The translations under genes were made by a program, and so were the position numbers. Positions 52,282 through 61,110 of a stretch of DNA of 64,000 bases are shown here, piece after piece. The notes beneath the pieces were generated by a model, which saw only the letters and a program-made list of their open reading frames with translations, made no database searches and was not told the DNA's origin. The stretch lies in the NCBI RefSeq assembly GCF_001514065.1, contig NZ_KQ948434.1, forward strand, positions 1 through 64,000. Reading direction: 5' to 3'. Source of the DNA: Streptomyces antibioticus. Lineage in GTDB: Bacteria; Actinomycetota; Actinomycetes; Streptomycetales; Streptomycetaceae. Positions within the stretch are counted from its first letter, which is position 1. The number at the start of each line of letters is the position of its first letter.

Positions 52282-52292
52282 CCGCGGACGAG

Positions 52293-52331
52293 CGTGCGGC
52301 CGGTCCCGATAGGGGAGGGACCGGCCGCACG
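52293..52331. terminator. Strong bidirectional terminator
   Basis: Perfect 15-bp stem CGTGCGGCCGGTCCC/GGGACCGGCCGCACG with a 9-base loop, between the convergent GH31 and chorismate mutase genes. Confidence 0.92.
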
Positions 52332-52337
52332 CGTGTG

Positions 52338-52904
52338 TCAGCGGCAGACGGACAGCAGGGAGCGGAACAGCGCGCCCGTGTGCAGCGGGTCCGGGTGCTT
52401 CTCGTGGTGGACCTCGACCACGGCGAGGGCGAGATCGGGGCGGCAGCCGGCCGAGGACCGGTCCGGGGTGGTGTCGGCCAGGGCGGTGACCAGGCCCGTG
52501 TTGATGCGGTTGATGGTCTGCCGTACGACGCTCAGGTCCGGCTTGGTCGTCGGCGCCTCGTCGGGGTGGGCGGTCCAGCGGCGGAACAGGGCGCGCTGGA
52601 CGGTCTTGTTGGCCTCGATCTGGTCGCGGAAGACGGTCCGGATCTCGTCGGGGTCGGCGCCGATCTGCTCGGCCTGCGCGGCGACGGTGTCGAGGACCTG
52701 CTGTTCGCGGGCGGGGTCGTCGATGGGGCTGTCGGTGCCCCACTTGGCTGCGGCCACGAGGTCGGCGGTGGCGAGGCGGTCGGCCGCCAGGGACGCGACG
52801 GGCAGGAGGGGGGAGGACGCGGGAGCCGCCGTCGCGCTGCCCGGGGAGGCGAGCAGCGCGGCGGCGGCGAGTGCGGTGGTGATGAGGGGGGTGGTGGTAC
52901 GCAT
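52338..52904 (-). CDS. Secreted chorismate mutase (AroQ-gamma type)
   Basis: A 188-residue protein from the ATG at 52902-52904 (MRTTTPLITTALAAAALLA), with a Sec signal peptide cleaved after about residue 27 (ATA-AP). The all-helical domain has the pattern LAADRLATADLVAAAKWGTDSPIDD and DQIEANKTVQRALF, matching exported chorismate mutases such as the mycobacterial one. It would convert chorismate to prephenate outside the membrane, which is metabolically puzzling. It lies 35 bases after the GH12 gene but has no obvious link to xyloglucan use. Confidence 0.87.
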   Translation of the reverse strand: MRTTTPLITTALAAAALLASPGSATAAPASSPLLPVASLAADRLATADLVAAAKWGTDSPIDDPAREQQVLDTVAAQAEQIGADPDEIRTVFRDQIEANKTVQRALFRRWTAHPDEAPTTKPDLSVVRQTINRINTGLVTALADTTPDRSSAGCRPDLALAVVEVHHEKHPDPLHTGALFRSLLSVCR

Positions 52905-52939
52905 GGGTTCATATAACCCCGGGTCCCCACCCTGTTGGG

Positions 52940-53656
52940 TCAACTGCTGCTGACGGTCAGGTTGTTGGTTTGGAAATTGAGGCCGCCGGACGAGGACGTG
53001 ATTTCGTAGCCGAACTGGACGTCCCCGATGGTCTCGTTGCTGGGCATCCAGCCCTTGGTGTACGCGAGCCAGTTCAGGACGGGCTTGATGTCCACGGTGC
53101 CGGAGTTGGAGTCGGAGGTCCGCAGGAACGAGAACACCTGATTCGATCCATTGGTGCCCTTGTAGACGTTCCAGTTGTGGCCGCCGACGGTGACGTTGGC
53201 CTGGTAGCTGCCGATCGGGCCGACGGCTCCGTTGTCATTGACCCACAGCATGATCTCGTACTGGTGGTCGGTGTCCCAGATGTCGTACGACGTGTTGTAC
53301 GCGCCGGCGGACGGGACGGTGACGTTGTAGTTGCTGTTGAGGGAGCCGAGCGAGTCGATCCTCTTGTTGATCCACTTCGTGGAGTTGGAGTAGGACTTGA
53401 TGCCGCCGGTGTTGGGGTGGTCGGCCCAGACGCCCCACTGGGTACCGGAGTTGGCCCAGATGCACTGACTGCCGTGGCCGGAGCCCCAGATGTTGTTGTA
53501 GAGCGTGTAGCCGTTCAGGTTCGTGCTGGCCCACTGGTCGCAGGAGCTCCACACGGCCGCCGAGGCGGGCGCGGAGGCGAGGCCGACGGTGGCGCCCAGG
53601 GCCATCGCCGGGGCCAGCACGGCCATGGTGACCTTGCGGAGAGTGCTCTTTGCCAT
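52940..53656 (-). CDS. Secreted GH12 endo-glucanase/xyloglucanase
   Basis: A 238-residue protein from the ATG at 53654-53656 (MAKSTLRKVTMAVLAPAMAL) with GAAGGGA upstream. A Sec signal peptide ends at ASA-AVWS near residue 33. The catalytic pair is visible as YEIMLWVNDNG (nucleophile Glu) and GYEITSSSGGLNF (acid/base Glu), in a beta-jelly-roll rich in Asn, Ser and Trp. There is no binding module. It lies 38 bases after the GH95 gene and is probably the last enzyme of the operon, acting outside the cell on beta-1,4-glucan or xyloglucan. Confidence 0.9.
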   Translation of the reverse strand: MAKSTLRKVTMAVLAPAMALGATVGLASAPASAAVWSSCDQWASTNLNGYTLYNNIWGSGHGSQCIWANSGTQWGVWADHPNTGGIKSYSNSTKWINKRIDSLGSLNSNYNVTVPSAGAYNTSYDIWDTDHQYEIMLWVNDNGAVGPIGSYQANVTVGGHNWNVYKGTNGSNQVFSFLRTSDSNSGTVDIKPVLNWLAYTKGWMPSNETIGDVQFGYEITSSSGGLNFQTNNLTVSSS

Positions 53657-53694
53657 GGTGTCCCTTCCATGGGTGGGGGGAAATGCGGGGGTGG

Positions 53695-55872
53695 TTACCA
53701 CGCCTCCAGACGCAGGACGTGGTCTTCTCCGGCGACGAGGTCGAGCGGCTCCGTGCCGGAGGAAGTCCTCAGTTCGACGCGGTGGCTGCGGGTGGGGCGC
53801 AGTACCGCGGTCGCTTGCTGCGGGGTCCAGGTGAGGTCGAGTGCGGCACCGAACCGGGTCCGGACGCCGAGGAGTTGACCCTTGGGGTACCGGTCGGGCA
53901 GCGCGGGCAGCAGCACCAGCCGGTCCGGGGTCGACTGCACGAGCATCTCGATGAGCACGGCGGGCAGGGTGTGGGCGGCGTCGGCGTTGTAGGTGCGGCG
54001 GTTCGGGTAGTGGGCGCTCATCAGCGAGGCGTGGAAGAAGTCGCCCTTGAGGACCTGGCCGAGGGCGTGTGCGACCCGTTCGCCGTCCCGCAGGCGGGCC
54101 GCGATCAGGGCGTGGTGGAGATGGCCGTGGGCGGAGTCGTTCTCGGCGCCGCGGAGTTCGAGGGCGCGGTACGCGGCGGCGGCGAGGTCAGGGGTGTCGT
54201 ACGGGTTGATCTCGTCCAGCGGCCAGACGCCGTAGAGGTGGCTGAGGTGACGGTGGTCGTAGGTGTCCTCCAGGCCCGGCCAGGCCCATTCGGCGAGGGC
54301 GCCGTCGTCGTTGATCCGGTGCGGAGGGAGACGGTCGGCGAGGGCGCGCAGGCGGTCCGCGTCCTTGGGGTGGTAGTCGGCGGCGGTGTGGAGGGCGTGC
54401 CGGGCGGCCGAGAGGTCCATCGCCGCGTTGATGGCGCCCCAGCTGGCGTTGGCCGGACGGTTCTCGGGCGAGTAGGAGGGGACGATCACCAGGTGGCCGT
54501 CGGCATCCGTCCGGGTGAGGAAGTCCTCGTAGAACAGGGCGAGTTCGGCGAGCGCGGCGGCGGTGCGCGGGTCGCGGGTGCCGGTGGTCTCGTCGTGGTC
54601 GACGAGCGGCTTGAGCAGCCAGTCGGCGCCGGCCGTCCACAGGTGCAGCGGGTATTCGCGCTCGAAGTGGTACGTCAGCCCGGACTCGCCGTCGCTGTGC
54701 GGCGGAGCGGCGATCCCGCGGGCGCCGAAGATCGTACGGGCGTTGTCCCGCCAGTCGGCCAGCTGCCCCTGGATCAGGGAGGCGAGCGCCTCGGTGACCT
54801 CGGGGAGGGCGGCGGACGCGGCGGAGGCGGTCTGGAGGTTGACGTTGGCGTCGTTGGTGAACGCGCCCGACCAGGCGGTGTTCCAGTCGCCGGTCCACAG
54901 CCCGGTGAGGCGGGGTGGGAAGAGGCCGCTCGCGGAGAGCAGGTGGTAGCGGCCGGCGGCGAAGAGGCGCTCCATGAGCGCGGGGCTGTCGGGGTGTTCG
55001 AGCAGCTCCGAGCCGGCGAGGGCGCGCTCGGCGGGGTCGGCGTCCAGGTCGAGGGTGACGCGCTCGTAGGCGGTGCGGTGGAGGGGGGTGTGCCGGTCGA
55101 GCAGGGCGGCGTAGTCCAGGGGGAGATCGCCCAGGGTGCGGGCCTCCTCCATGACGTCCAGCTCGCCGGTGTGCCGGACCACCCGGGTCAGCAGCAGCAC
55201 CGACTGCGCGCCGGTGATGCGCAGCCCGGGCGGGGTGAGGGTGGCGGTGCCGCCGGTGACCTGGACGAGGGTGACGCCGGTGCAGGCGCGGTCACTGCGG
55301 GGGTAGTGGGCGCGCAGGGTGAGCAGGGCGCCGCCGGGGGTGAGGACGGCGCCCTGGCCGACGCCGAGGTCATCGGGGGCGCCCGGCAGCCGGTGGTCCA
55401 GGGAGATGTCGAGGTCGGTCGCGGTGACCCGCTGGACGATGACGTCGTCGGCGCGGGAGACGAAGACCTCGCTGTCCCAGCCCTCGTACCAGGTGCGGGT
55501 GACACCGGTCGCGAAGTCGACGGACCGCTGATAGCCGGGCGCTTCCCCGGTCTGCGCCCCGCGCAGCCGGATCTGGAAGGCCGGGTGGAAGGGCTGCACC
55601 CACAGCAGGTCCCGGCCGTCCGTGAAGCGCTCGGCGGCGTCGAGCTCCCCGGCGAGCAGCCGGTCCTGGAGGTCGGGGAGGTCGGCGGCCAGCTCCGGCG
55701 GGCGGGCGTGCTCGGAGCCGTTGGGGCGGACCAGGGTGTGATGGGTCACGACGACCCGCTCGTCGTTCGGCTCGCCGAACACAAGGGTGCCGTGATGGCC
55801 GTTGCCGCTCAGGAAGCCGTCCTCCCAGCGGACGGCCGGGCGGGATTCCCAGGTGCCGTGCACAAGGCTCAT
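53695..55872 (-). CDS. GH95 alpha-L-fucosidase (or alpha-L-galactosidase)
   Basis: A 725-residue cytoplasmic enzyme with no signal peptide. The N-terminal beta domain begins VRWEDGFLSGNGHHGTLVFG, the GH95 pattern. The (alpha/alpha)6 barrel includes the Asn-rich segment TNDANVNLQTA that corresponds to the catalytic Asn pair, and HLSHLYGVWPLDE and DSAHGHLHHALI follow. It removes terminal alpha-linked fucose or galactose from xyloglucan side chains. The start overlaps the GH42 stop (ATGA), giving tight coupling. Confidence 0.88.
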   Translation of the reverse strand: MSLVHGTWESRPAVRWEDGFLSGNGHHGTLVFGEPNDERVVVTHHTLVRPNGSEHARPPELAADLPDLQDRLLAGELDAAERFTDGRDLLWVQPFHPAFQIRLRGAQTGEAPGYQRSVDFATGVTRTWYEGWDSEVFVSRADDVIVQRVTATDLDISLDHRLPGAPDDLGVGQGAVLTPGGALLTLRAHYPRSDRACTGVTLVQVTGGTATLTPPGLRITGAQSVLLLTRVVRHTGELDVMEEARTLGDLPLDYAALLDRHTPLHRTAYERVTLDLDADPAERALAGSELLEHPDSPALMERLFAAGRYHLLSASGLFPPRLTGLWTGDWNTAWSGAFTNDANVNLQTASAASAALPEVTEALASLIQGQLADWRDNARTIFGARGIAAPPHSDGESGLTYHFEREYPLHLWTAGADWLLKPLVDHDETTGTRDPRTAAALAELALFYEDFLTRTDADGHLVIVPSYSPENRPANASWGAINAAMDLSAARHALHTAADYHPKDADRLRALADRLPPHRINDDGALAEWAWPGLEDTYDHRHLSHLYGVWPLDEINPYDTPDLAAAAYRALELRGAENDSAHGHLHHALIAARLRDGERVAHALGQVLKGDFFHASLMSAHYPNRRTYNADAAHTLPAVLIEMLVQSTPDRLVLLPALPDRYPKGQLLGVRTRFGAALDLTWTPQQATAVLRPTRSHRVELRTSSGTEPLDLVAGEDHVLRLEAW

Positions 55873-57839
55873 GGCTTCAGCACCGCCACTCCGTAGCGGT
55901 CGAGAGTGAGGTCGTCCGTGACGTTCATGCCGGTCAGCAGATCACGGAAGGTGCCCGGGACTCGAACGGTGACCGCATCGCGGGCATGGTTGAGCACGAA
56001 GAGCAGCTCACCCCGCCGTACGGCCTCGACGCCCGCCGGTAGCCCCTCCAGCACCGGCCGCACCCCCGCCTCGGCCGCGAACTCGGCGAGCAGCGCCCGC
56101 AGGTGGTCCGGCTCGGGCAGGGTCGCGAGATAGCGGGCCCGGCCCTTGCGCAGTACGGCGGGCAGCCCGTCGAGCTCTCCGCCCTTGAAGGCGGCGGCCA
56201 CGACCGCCTCTCCGTCCGCCTCGATCTCCTCCGACCACAGGGTGCCGCGGAACCCGTCGCACTCGACGGTCTCCCCCGCGTCCAGCGGCCACCACTCGTG
56301 CAGGGTGCGGATGCCGAACAGCTCCCGCAGGCGTACGTCCATGCCGCCGGGCCTGATCCGGTCGTCCTGGTCGGCGATGCCGGTGAGGAAGCCGGAGACG
56401 AGGGTGCCGCCCTGGCGGACGTACCCGAGAAGGTTCTCGATCGCCGCGTCGGTGAGGGCGTACAGCTGCGGGACGACGACGAGCTTGTACCGGCTCAGAT
56501 CATGACCGGGGTGGGCGAAGTCCGTGCCGAGGTGGGCCTCCCAGAGGGCCCGGTGCCAGGCGGTCAGGATCTGCGCGTAGTCGACCTCACCGGAAAGCCG
56601 GCCCTCGTGGGCGCCGGCCCACCAGGAGTGCCAGTCGTGCAGGACGGCGATGTCGTGGGATGTGTAACCGCCGACGACCTCCCCGCCGATCCGGCCGAGC
56701 TCCGCGCCGAGCCGCTTGACCTCCTGGTACGTCCGCCCCTGCTCCCCCGCGTGGCTGACCATCCCGGAGTGGAACTTCTCGGCGCCCTGACGGGACTGCC
56801 GCCACTGGAAGTAGCAGACGGCGTCGGCCCCGCGGGCGACGGCCTGGAACGACCAGAGCCGGTTGAGGCCGGCCGGCTTGGGATGGTTCACGCCCCGCCA
56901 GTTGACGGGCCCGGCCGCCTGCTCCATCAGCATCCAGGGGCCACGGGCCTGCGAGCGGGTCATGTCCTGGAGGAGGGCCGCGTGCTGGGCGCCCATGGGG
57001 TCCCGCGGGTCGGGATAGAGGTCGACGGAGACGACGTCCTCCTCCTCGGCCCACCGCCAGGCGTCCTGGCCCGTCCACAGCGGCATGAAGTTGGTGGTGA
57101 CCGGGAGGTGCGGGGTGTGCCGCCGCACGATGTCCCGTTCGGCGAGGTAGCACTCCAGGAGCATGTCGGAGGTGAACCGCTTGAAGTCGAGCACCTGGGT
57201 CGGGTTCTTCAGATAGTGCGCGTGGCGCGGGGTGTGCACCTCGGCCCAGTCGCCGTAGCCCTGACTCCAGAAGGCGGTGCCCCAGGCGGAGTTGAGGGCG
57301 TTGAGTGTGCCGTAGCGCCGCTGGAGCCAGAGCCGGAAGCGGGCGGCGGCCTCGTCGCTCCAGTCGAAGGTGCAGTACTCGTTGTTGATGTGCCACATGG
57401 TGAGGGCGGGGTGGCCGCCGTAGCGGGCGGCGAGGTCCTCGGTGATGGCGGCGGCGTAGCGTCGGTAGGTGGCGCTGGAGTGCGCGAAGTGCTGGCGGCC
57501 GCCCCACCACTCGGTGCGGCCGTCCTGGTCGACGGGGAGGGTGTCGGGGTGCAGATGACCCATCCAGGGCGGCGGCGAGGCGGTCGGGGTGGCGAGGACG
57601 ACCCCGATGCCGTGCTCGTGCATCAGGTCCATGACCTGGTCGAGCCAGCCGAAGTCCCGCTCCCCCGGCCGGGGTTCCAGCTTGGCCCAGGAGAACACGC
57701 CGAGCGTGACGGAGTTGACGCCGGCGTCCTTCATCAGCCGCACGTCCTCGTGCCAGGTCTCCTCGGGCCACTGCTCGGGGTTGTAGTCACCGCCGAAGAG
57801 AAGGCGGCCGCGGGTGACGTCACCGAGCCCCGGCATCAC
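55869..57839 (-). CDS. GH42 beta-galactosidase
   Basis: A 656-residue cytoplasmic enzyme starting with GTG at 57837-57839, overlapping the GH74 stop; ATG at 57836 is an alternative. FGGDYNPEQWPEETWHEDVRL is the GH42 N-terminus, MWHINNEYCTFDWS holds the acid/base Glu and WMLMEQAAGPVNW the nucleophile Glu. Trimerisation and C-terminal beta domains follow. It should remove galactose from imported xyloglucan oligosaccharides, working with GH31 and GH95. Confidence 0.93.
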   Translation of the reverse strand: MMPGLGDVTRGRLLFGGDYNPEQWPEETWHEDVRLMKDAGVNSVTLGVFSWAKLEPRPGERDFGWLDQVMDLMHEHGIGVVLATPTASPPPWMGHLHPDTLPVDQDGRTEWWGGRQHFAHSSATYRRYAAAITEDLAARYGGHPALTMWHINNEYCTFDWSDEAAARFRLWLQRRYGTLNALNSAWGTAFWSQGYGDWAEVHTPRHAHYLKNPTQVLDFKRFTSDMLLECYLAERDIVRRHTPHLPVTTNFMPLWTGQDAWRWAEEEDVVSVDLYPDPRDPMGAQHAALLQDMTRSQARGPWMLMEQAAGPVNWRGVNHPKPAGLNRLWSFQAVARGADAVCYFQWRQSRQGAEKFHSGMVSHAGEQGRTYQEVKRLGAELGRIGGEVVGGYTSHDIAVLHDWHSWWAGAHEGRLSGEVDYAQILTAWHRALWEAHLGTDFAHPGHDLSRYKLVVVPQLYALTDAAIENLLGYVRQGGTLVSGFLTGIADQDDRIRPGGMDVRLRELFGIRTLHEWWPLDAGETVECDGFRGTLWSEEIEADGEAVVAAAFKGGELDGLPAVLRKGRARYLATLPEPDHLRALLAEFAAEAGVRPVLEGLPAGVEAVRRGELLFVLNHARDAVTVRVPGTFRDLLTGMNVTDDLTLDRYGVAVLKP

Positions 57840-60037
57840 ACCAACTCCCCGTACTGGATGCCGCGCCCGTTGGTGGCGAGGTACACCCGCCCGTGGACGC
57901 GCGGATCGCCGGCGATCGCCTCACCGGTCCAGCCCCACTGGTGCCGGTCGTCGTTGATCCGCACCCAGGACTTCGCCTCGTCGTCGGAGCGGTACACGGC
58001 GGTGATCGAGTCGATGGACCCCACCATGAAGACGGCCGGGTAGGTGGTCCCCTCGGCGGCCTTGCCGAAGCCGAGGGCGTACGAGGCGCGGCAACCGGCG
58101 ACCTTCTCGAAGCCGCGGCCCCCGTCAGTCGACCGGTACAACCCATTCCCCTTCACGCTCAGCCACAGGTCGCCGGAGCGTCCGGGCGCCGCGACAAGCT
58201 CGAACTGACCGTCCCCGGACGGCAGTCCGGCCGCACGCGCGGTGAAGGTGAGGCCACTGTCAGTGCTGGCCAGTAGCGTTCCTGTGTCGGTGTCGTACGC
58301 GTAGAAGAGCGTCGGGTCGGCCGGATCGGCGACCGGCGTGGCGCCCTTCGGGAAGGAGGGGACCTCGGTCCAGGTGCCCCCGTTGTCGGTGGAGCGGTAG
58401 GCCGGATATGTGGTGCCGTCCCAGTGCACGAAGACCCACAGCAGGATGGTGCCGTCGGTGTTGACGGCGATCGGTCCCGGTGCGTCCTTGGCGAGGGCGG
58501 GCTGGGCCGCGAAGGGCTTCCAGGTCTGTCCGCCGTCGTTCGAGTAGGCCCCGTTGCCGTGGTCGCCCCACCCGGTGCGCACGACGTACGCCGGTTTCGC
58601 GGCGGCCTGCGCCAGTCCCGTCGCCGTCCCGAACACGGGGTTCGACGCCATGCCGCGCGAGGGGGACGCGGTGAGCTTCTCGTGGTACATCACGCCGATG
58701 TCCCCGGACCCGCTGATGAGGTGTGCCTCCCCGGCCGGGGGCGAGATGAGCAGCTTCGCGGCGGCCTCTTCGATCCCGCGGATCTGCGGGGCCCAGTGCT
58801 TCAGGTCCCGGGTGCCGTAGAGAGTGGCGCCGGTGCCGTAGACGACATGCCGGGAGTCGTACGGGTCGAGCGCGAGCGCCTGGATCCACCAGCCGAACTT
58901 GGGCGCGTCGGCGCCCCACTTGAGATAGGGGGTCTCGGAGACGTCGAGAACGGCGGAGTCCTTGAGCGAGGTCCAGGAGCGACCGCCGTCGGTGGACCGG
59001 AAGACGGTGTCGACGAGGGCCCACCGGTTGTTGGTGGACACGACGAGGGTGCCCGGCCGGCGGGCGTCGACGGCGACCCCGCCGTACCCGAAGGAATCGG
59101 TGCCGCCGTCGGGGGTGGTCCCGCCCGGCTTGACCGGCGTGACCTCGCGCCACGTGCCGTTGGCGGTGCACAGCGCCTGCACACTGCCGTCCGACTGCCC
59201 GTTGGGGCCGGGGGCGTTGGCGTACGTCAGATACAGCTCGCGGGTGTGCTTGTCGTAGGCAGCCCGGATGGGCACCTTGGCGGCGACGCCGGAGGGCTGC
59301 CCGGGCACGGCCTCCCAGGTGGTTCCGTCGGCGGTGCGGAACAGGTTGGCGGCGGCCCCGTCGGAGTCGCCCCAGCCGGCGTAGAGGGTGCGCCCGGCGG
59401 CGACGAGGAGGGTGACGCCCTGCCCCGAGGCGCTGGGCGTGCCCGGGAACCCGGTGGCGGCGGCCCAAGTGGCGCCTCTGTCGGTGGACTTGAGAAGCCC
59501 GTCGTGTCTGGTTCCGAGCCAGAGGATGTCGCTGTCCCGCGGATCGACGAGCAGCCGCTCCCCGGCCCCTCGCCCGTCCTCGTTGGCGCCGAGCTTGACG
59601 GTGAGATCGGTACGGCTCCAGGTGGAACCCCGGTCGTCGGACCGCAGCACGGCGCCGTTGGATGCCCAGGACTGTGAGTAGGTGCCGAGGGCGAGATAAA
59701 GCCGGTTCGGATGAGCGGGGTCGACCGCCATCGCCTCGACCCCGAGGAGGTTCCAGTCGTCCCACCCGAGGTGATCGACGAGGGGCGTCCAGCGGCTGGC
59801 GGAGTCGTCCCACCGGTAGGCACCGCCGATGTCGGTACGGGCGTAGGCGAGCCCGCGGACGGAGGGGTGGAAGAGAACACCGGTGACGAATCCGGTACCG
59901 CCTTGGACGACGTTGCGCCAGCGGTAGGTGGGGGCGGCAGCCTGCGCGCTCCCTTGGAGAGAGGGGACGGCCGTGAGCGCGGCAGCAGCCGCGGTCCCGG
60001 CGAGTACGGCACGACGGCTCAGATGTGGCGCGCACAT
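57836..60037 (-). CDS. Secreted GH74 xyloglucanase
   Basis: A 733-residue endo- or oligosaccharide-specific xyloglucanase. The N-terminus [20 protein letters not shown] is a Tat signal with twin Arg, cleaved near SAQAA. Two seven-bladed propellers carry repeated Asp-box-like motifs (STDGGRSWTSL, STDNGGTWTEV). The catalytic Asp residues are in YARTDIGGAYRW and HLISGSGDIGVMY. There is no carbohydrate-binding module. It is the first hydrolase after the two permeases and is translationally coupled to GH42. Confidence 0.94.
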   Translation of the reverse strand: MCAPHLSRRAVLAGTAAAAALTAVPSLQGSAQAAAPTYRWRNVVQGGTGFVTGVLFHPSVRGLAYARTDIGGAYRWDDSASRWTPLVDHLGWDDWNLLGVEAMAVDPAHPNRLYLALGTYSQSWASNGAVLRSDDRGSTWSRTDLTVKLGANEDGRGAGERLLVDPRDSDILWLGTRHDGLLKSTDRGATWAAATGFPGTPSASGQGVTLLVAAGRTLYAGWGDSDGAAANLFRTADGTTWEAVPGQPSGVAAKVPIRAAYDKHTRELYLTYANAPGPNGQSDGSVQALCTANGTWREVTPVKPGGTTPDGGTDSFGYGGVAVDARRPGTLVVSTNNRWALVDTVFRSTDGGRSWTSLKDSAVLDVSETPYLKWGADAPKFGWWIQALALDPYDSRHVVYGTGATLYGTRDLKHWAPQIRGIEEAAAKLLISPPAGEAHLISGSGDIGVMYHEKLTASPSRGMASNPVFGTATGLAQAAAKPAYVVRTGWGDHGNGAYSNDGGQTWKPFAAQPALAKDAPGPIAVNTDGTILLWVFVHWDGTTYPAYRSTDNGGTWTEVPSFPKGATPVADPADPTLFYAYDTDTGTLLASTDSGLTFTARAAGLPSGDGQFELVAAPGRSGDLWLSVKGNGLYRSTDGGRGFEKVAGCRASYALGFGKAAEGTTYPAVFMVGSIDSITAVYRSDDEAKSWVRINDDRHQWGWTGEAIAGDPRVHGRVYLATNGRGIQYGELV

Positions 60038-60080
60038 GACATAACCTCGCTAGACGAGAAAGGACCAGGTGAGTTACTTA

Positions 60081-60102
60081 GGGGCGCGGGGAACTGCGCG
60101 AC
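60081..60102 (+). repeat. Dispersed short repeat
   Basis: GGGGCGCGGGGAACTGCGCG-type sequence in the permease-GH74 spacer, the inverse of the copy at 39436-39457 (20 of 22 bases shared). It resembles a repeat I recall as frequent between Streptomyces genes, often near transcription ends. Confidence 0.55.
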
Positions 60103-60162
60103 CAGCCAGGACGAACCCGCAGCCGCCAACCGGCCAAACGCACCCCACTCAGTGGGCGCGGC

Positions 60163-61110
60163 TCAACCCTTCACCGCGCCGGTCAACATGCCCTTCTTGA
60201 AATGCCGCTGCACGAACGGCGAAAGCACCGCCACCGGCAGCAACGCCATCACCATGACCGCCATCTGAATGGCCAGCCCCGACAGCTGCCCGGTCCGGAT
60301 CGCCTGGCTCAGACCCACCGGCGCCTCCTGCCGCTGCACCAGCTGGATCATGACGTTCTGCAACGGCATCATGTCCTGCTGGTTCAGGTACAGCGACGCG
60401 TTGAACCAGGCGCTCCAGTACCCGACGGCGTAGAACAACGTGATCACCGCGAGGACCGCCCGCGACAGCGGCATGACGACCCGCAGCAGGATCCGCAGGT
60501 CCCCGGCGCCGTCGATGCGCGCGCTGTCGATGAGTTCCTGCGAGATGCCCATGAAGAAGCCGCGCAGCACCAGGATGTTGAAGACGCTGATCGCGCTCGG
60601 GAGGATCAGCGCGAGATAGCTGTCGGTGAGGCCGAGGGACTGCACCAGCAGATACGTGGGGATGAGGCCGGCGCTGAAGAACATGGTGGCCAGCAGGGTC
60701 ATCAGGATCCAGCGGTGGCCGAGCGTCCCGCTGCGCGAGAGGCCGTAGGCGCACAGGACGGACACCGTCATCGAGAACAGCGTGCCGAACAGGGTGACGA
60801 AGATGCTGACCAGGGCGGCGCGGGTGACCTGGCCGCCGCTGAGCAGCTCCTCGTAGGCGATGAAGGTGATGCCCTTGGGCACCAGCACCAGGCCGCCCGC
60901 CTCGTCGATGGTCTTGCGGGAGGAGAGGCTGGTGACGACCACGATCCACAGCGGGAAGAGGATCGCCAGGCAGGCGAACGACAGGACGATTCCCTTGGCC
61001 GCGAGGCCGGCCTTGGAGGGCTCCTCCTCCCAGCTGGGCCGGGGCGGGGCGGCCCAGGGGCGTGGTGCGGCTGCCGCTTTGTCGGCCGGTGTGTCGATGA
61101 CGGCGGTCAT
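60163..61110 (-). CDS. Sugar ABC transporter permease (LplC/YtcP type)
   Basis: A 315-residue inner-membrane protein with about six membrane helices from the ATG at 61108-61110 (MTAVIDTPADKAAAAPRPW). The N-terminal 40 residues are cytoplasmic and Pro/Ala-rich. The ATPase-docking EAA-like loop is ELIDSARIDGAGDLRILLRVVMPLS. It pairs with the next permease upstream, whose stop it overlaps (ATGA). It imports oligosaccharides delivered by the binding protein at 62169-63863. No ATPase gene is in the operon. Confidence 0.93.
   Translation of the reverse strand: MTAVIDTPADKAAAAPRPWAAPPRPSWEEEPSKAGLAAKGIVLSFACLAILFPLWIVVVTSLSSRKTIDEAGGLVLVPKGITFIAYEELLSGGQVTRAALVSIFVTLFGTLFSMTVSVLCAYGLSRSGTLGHRWILMTLLATMFFSAGLIPTYLLVQSLGLTDSYLALILPSAISVFNILVLRGFFMGISQELIDSARIDGAGDLRILLRVVMPLSRAVLAVITLFYAVGYWSAWFNASLYLNQQDMMPLQNVMIQLVQRQEAPVGLSQAIRTGQLSGLAIQMAVMVMALLPVAVLSPFVQRHFKKGMLTGAVKG

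Noticed and set aside
52905-52939. Promoter TTGACC ... TATATG for the chorismate mutase gene
   Set aside because: The spacing of about 22 bases is too long for a standard promoter, so I could not support it.
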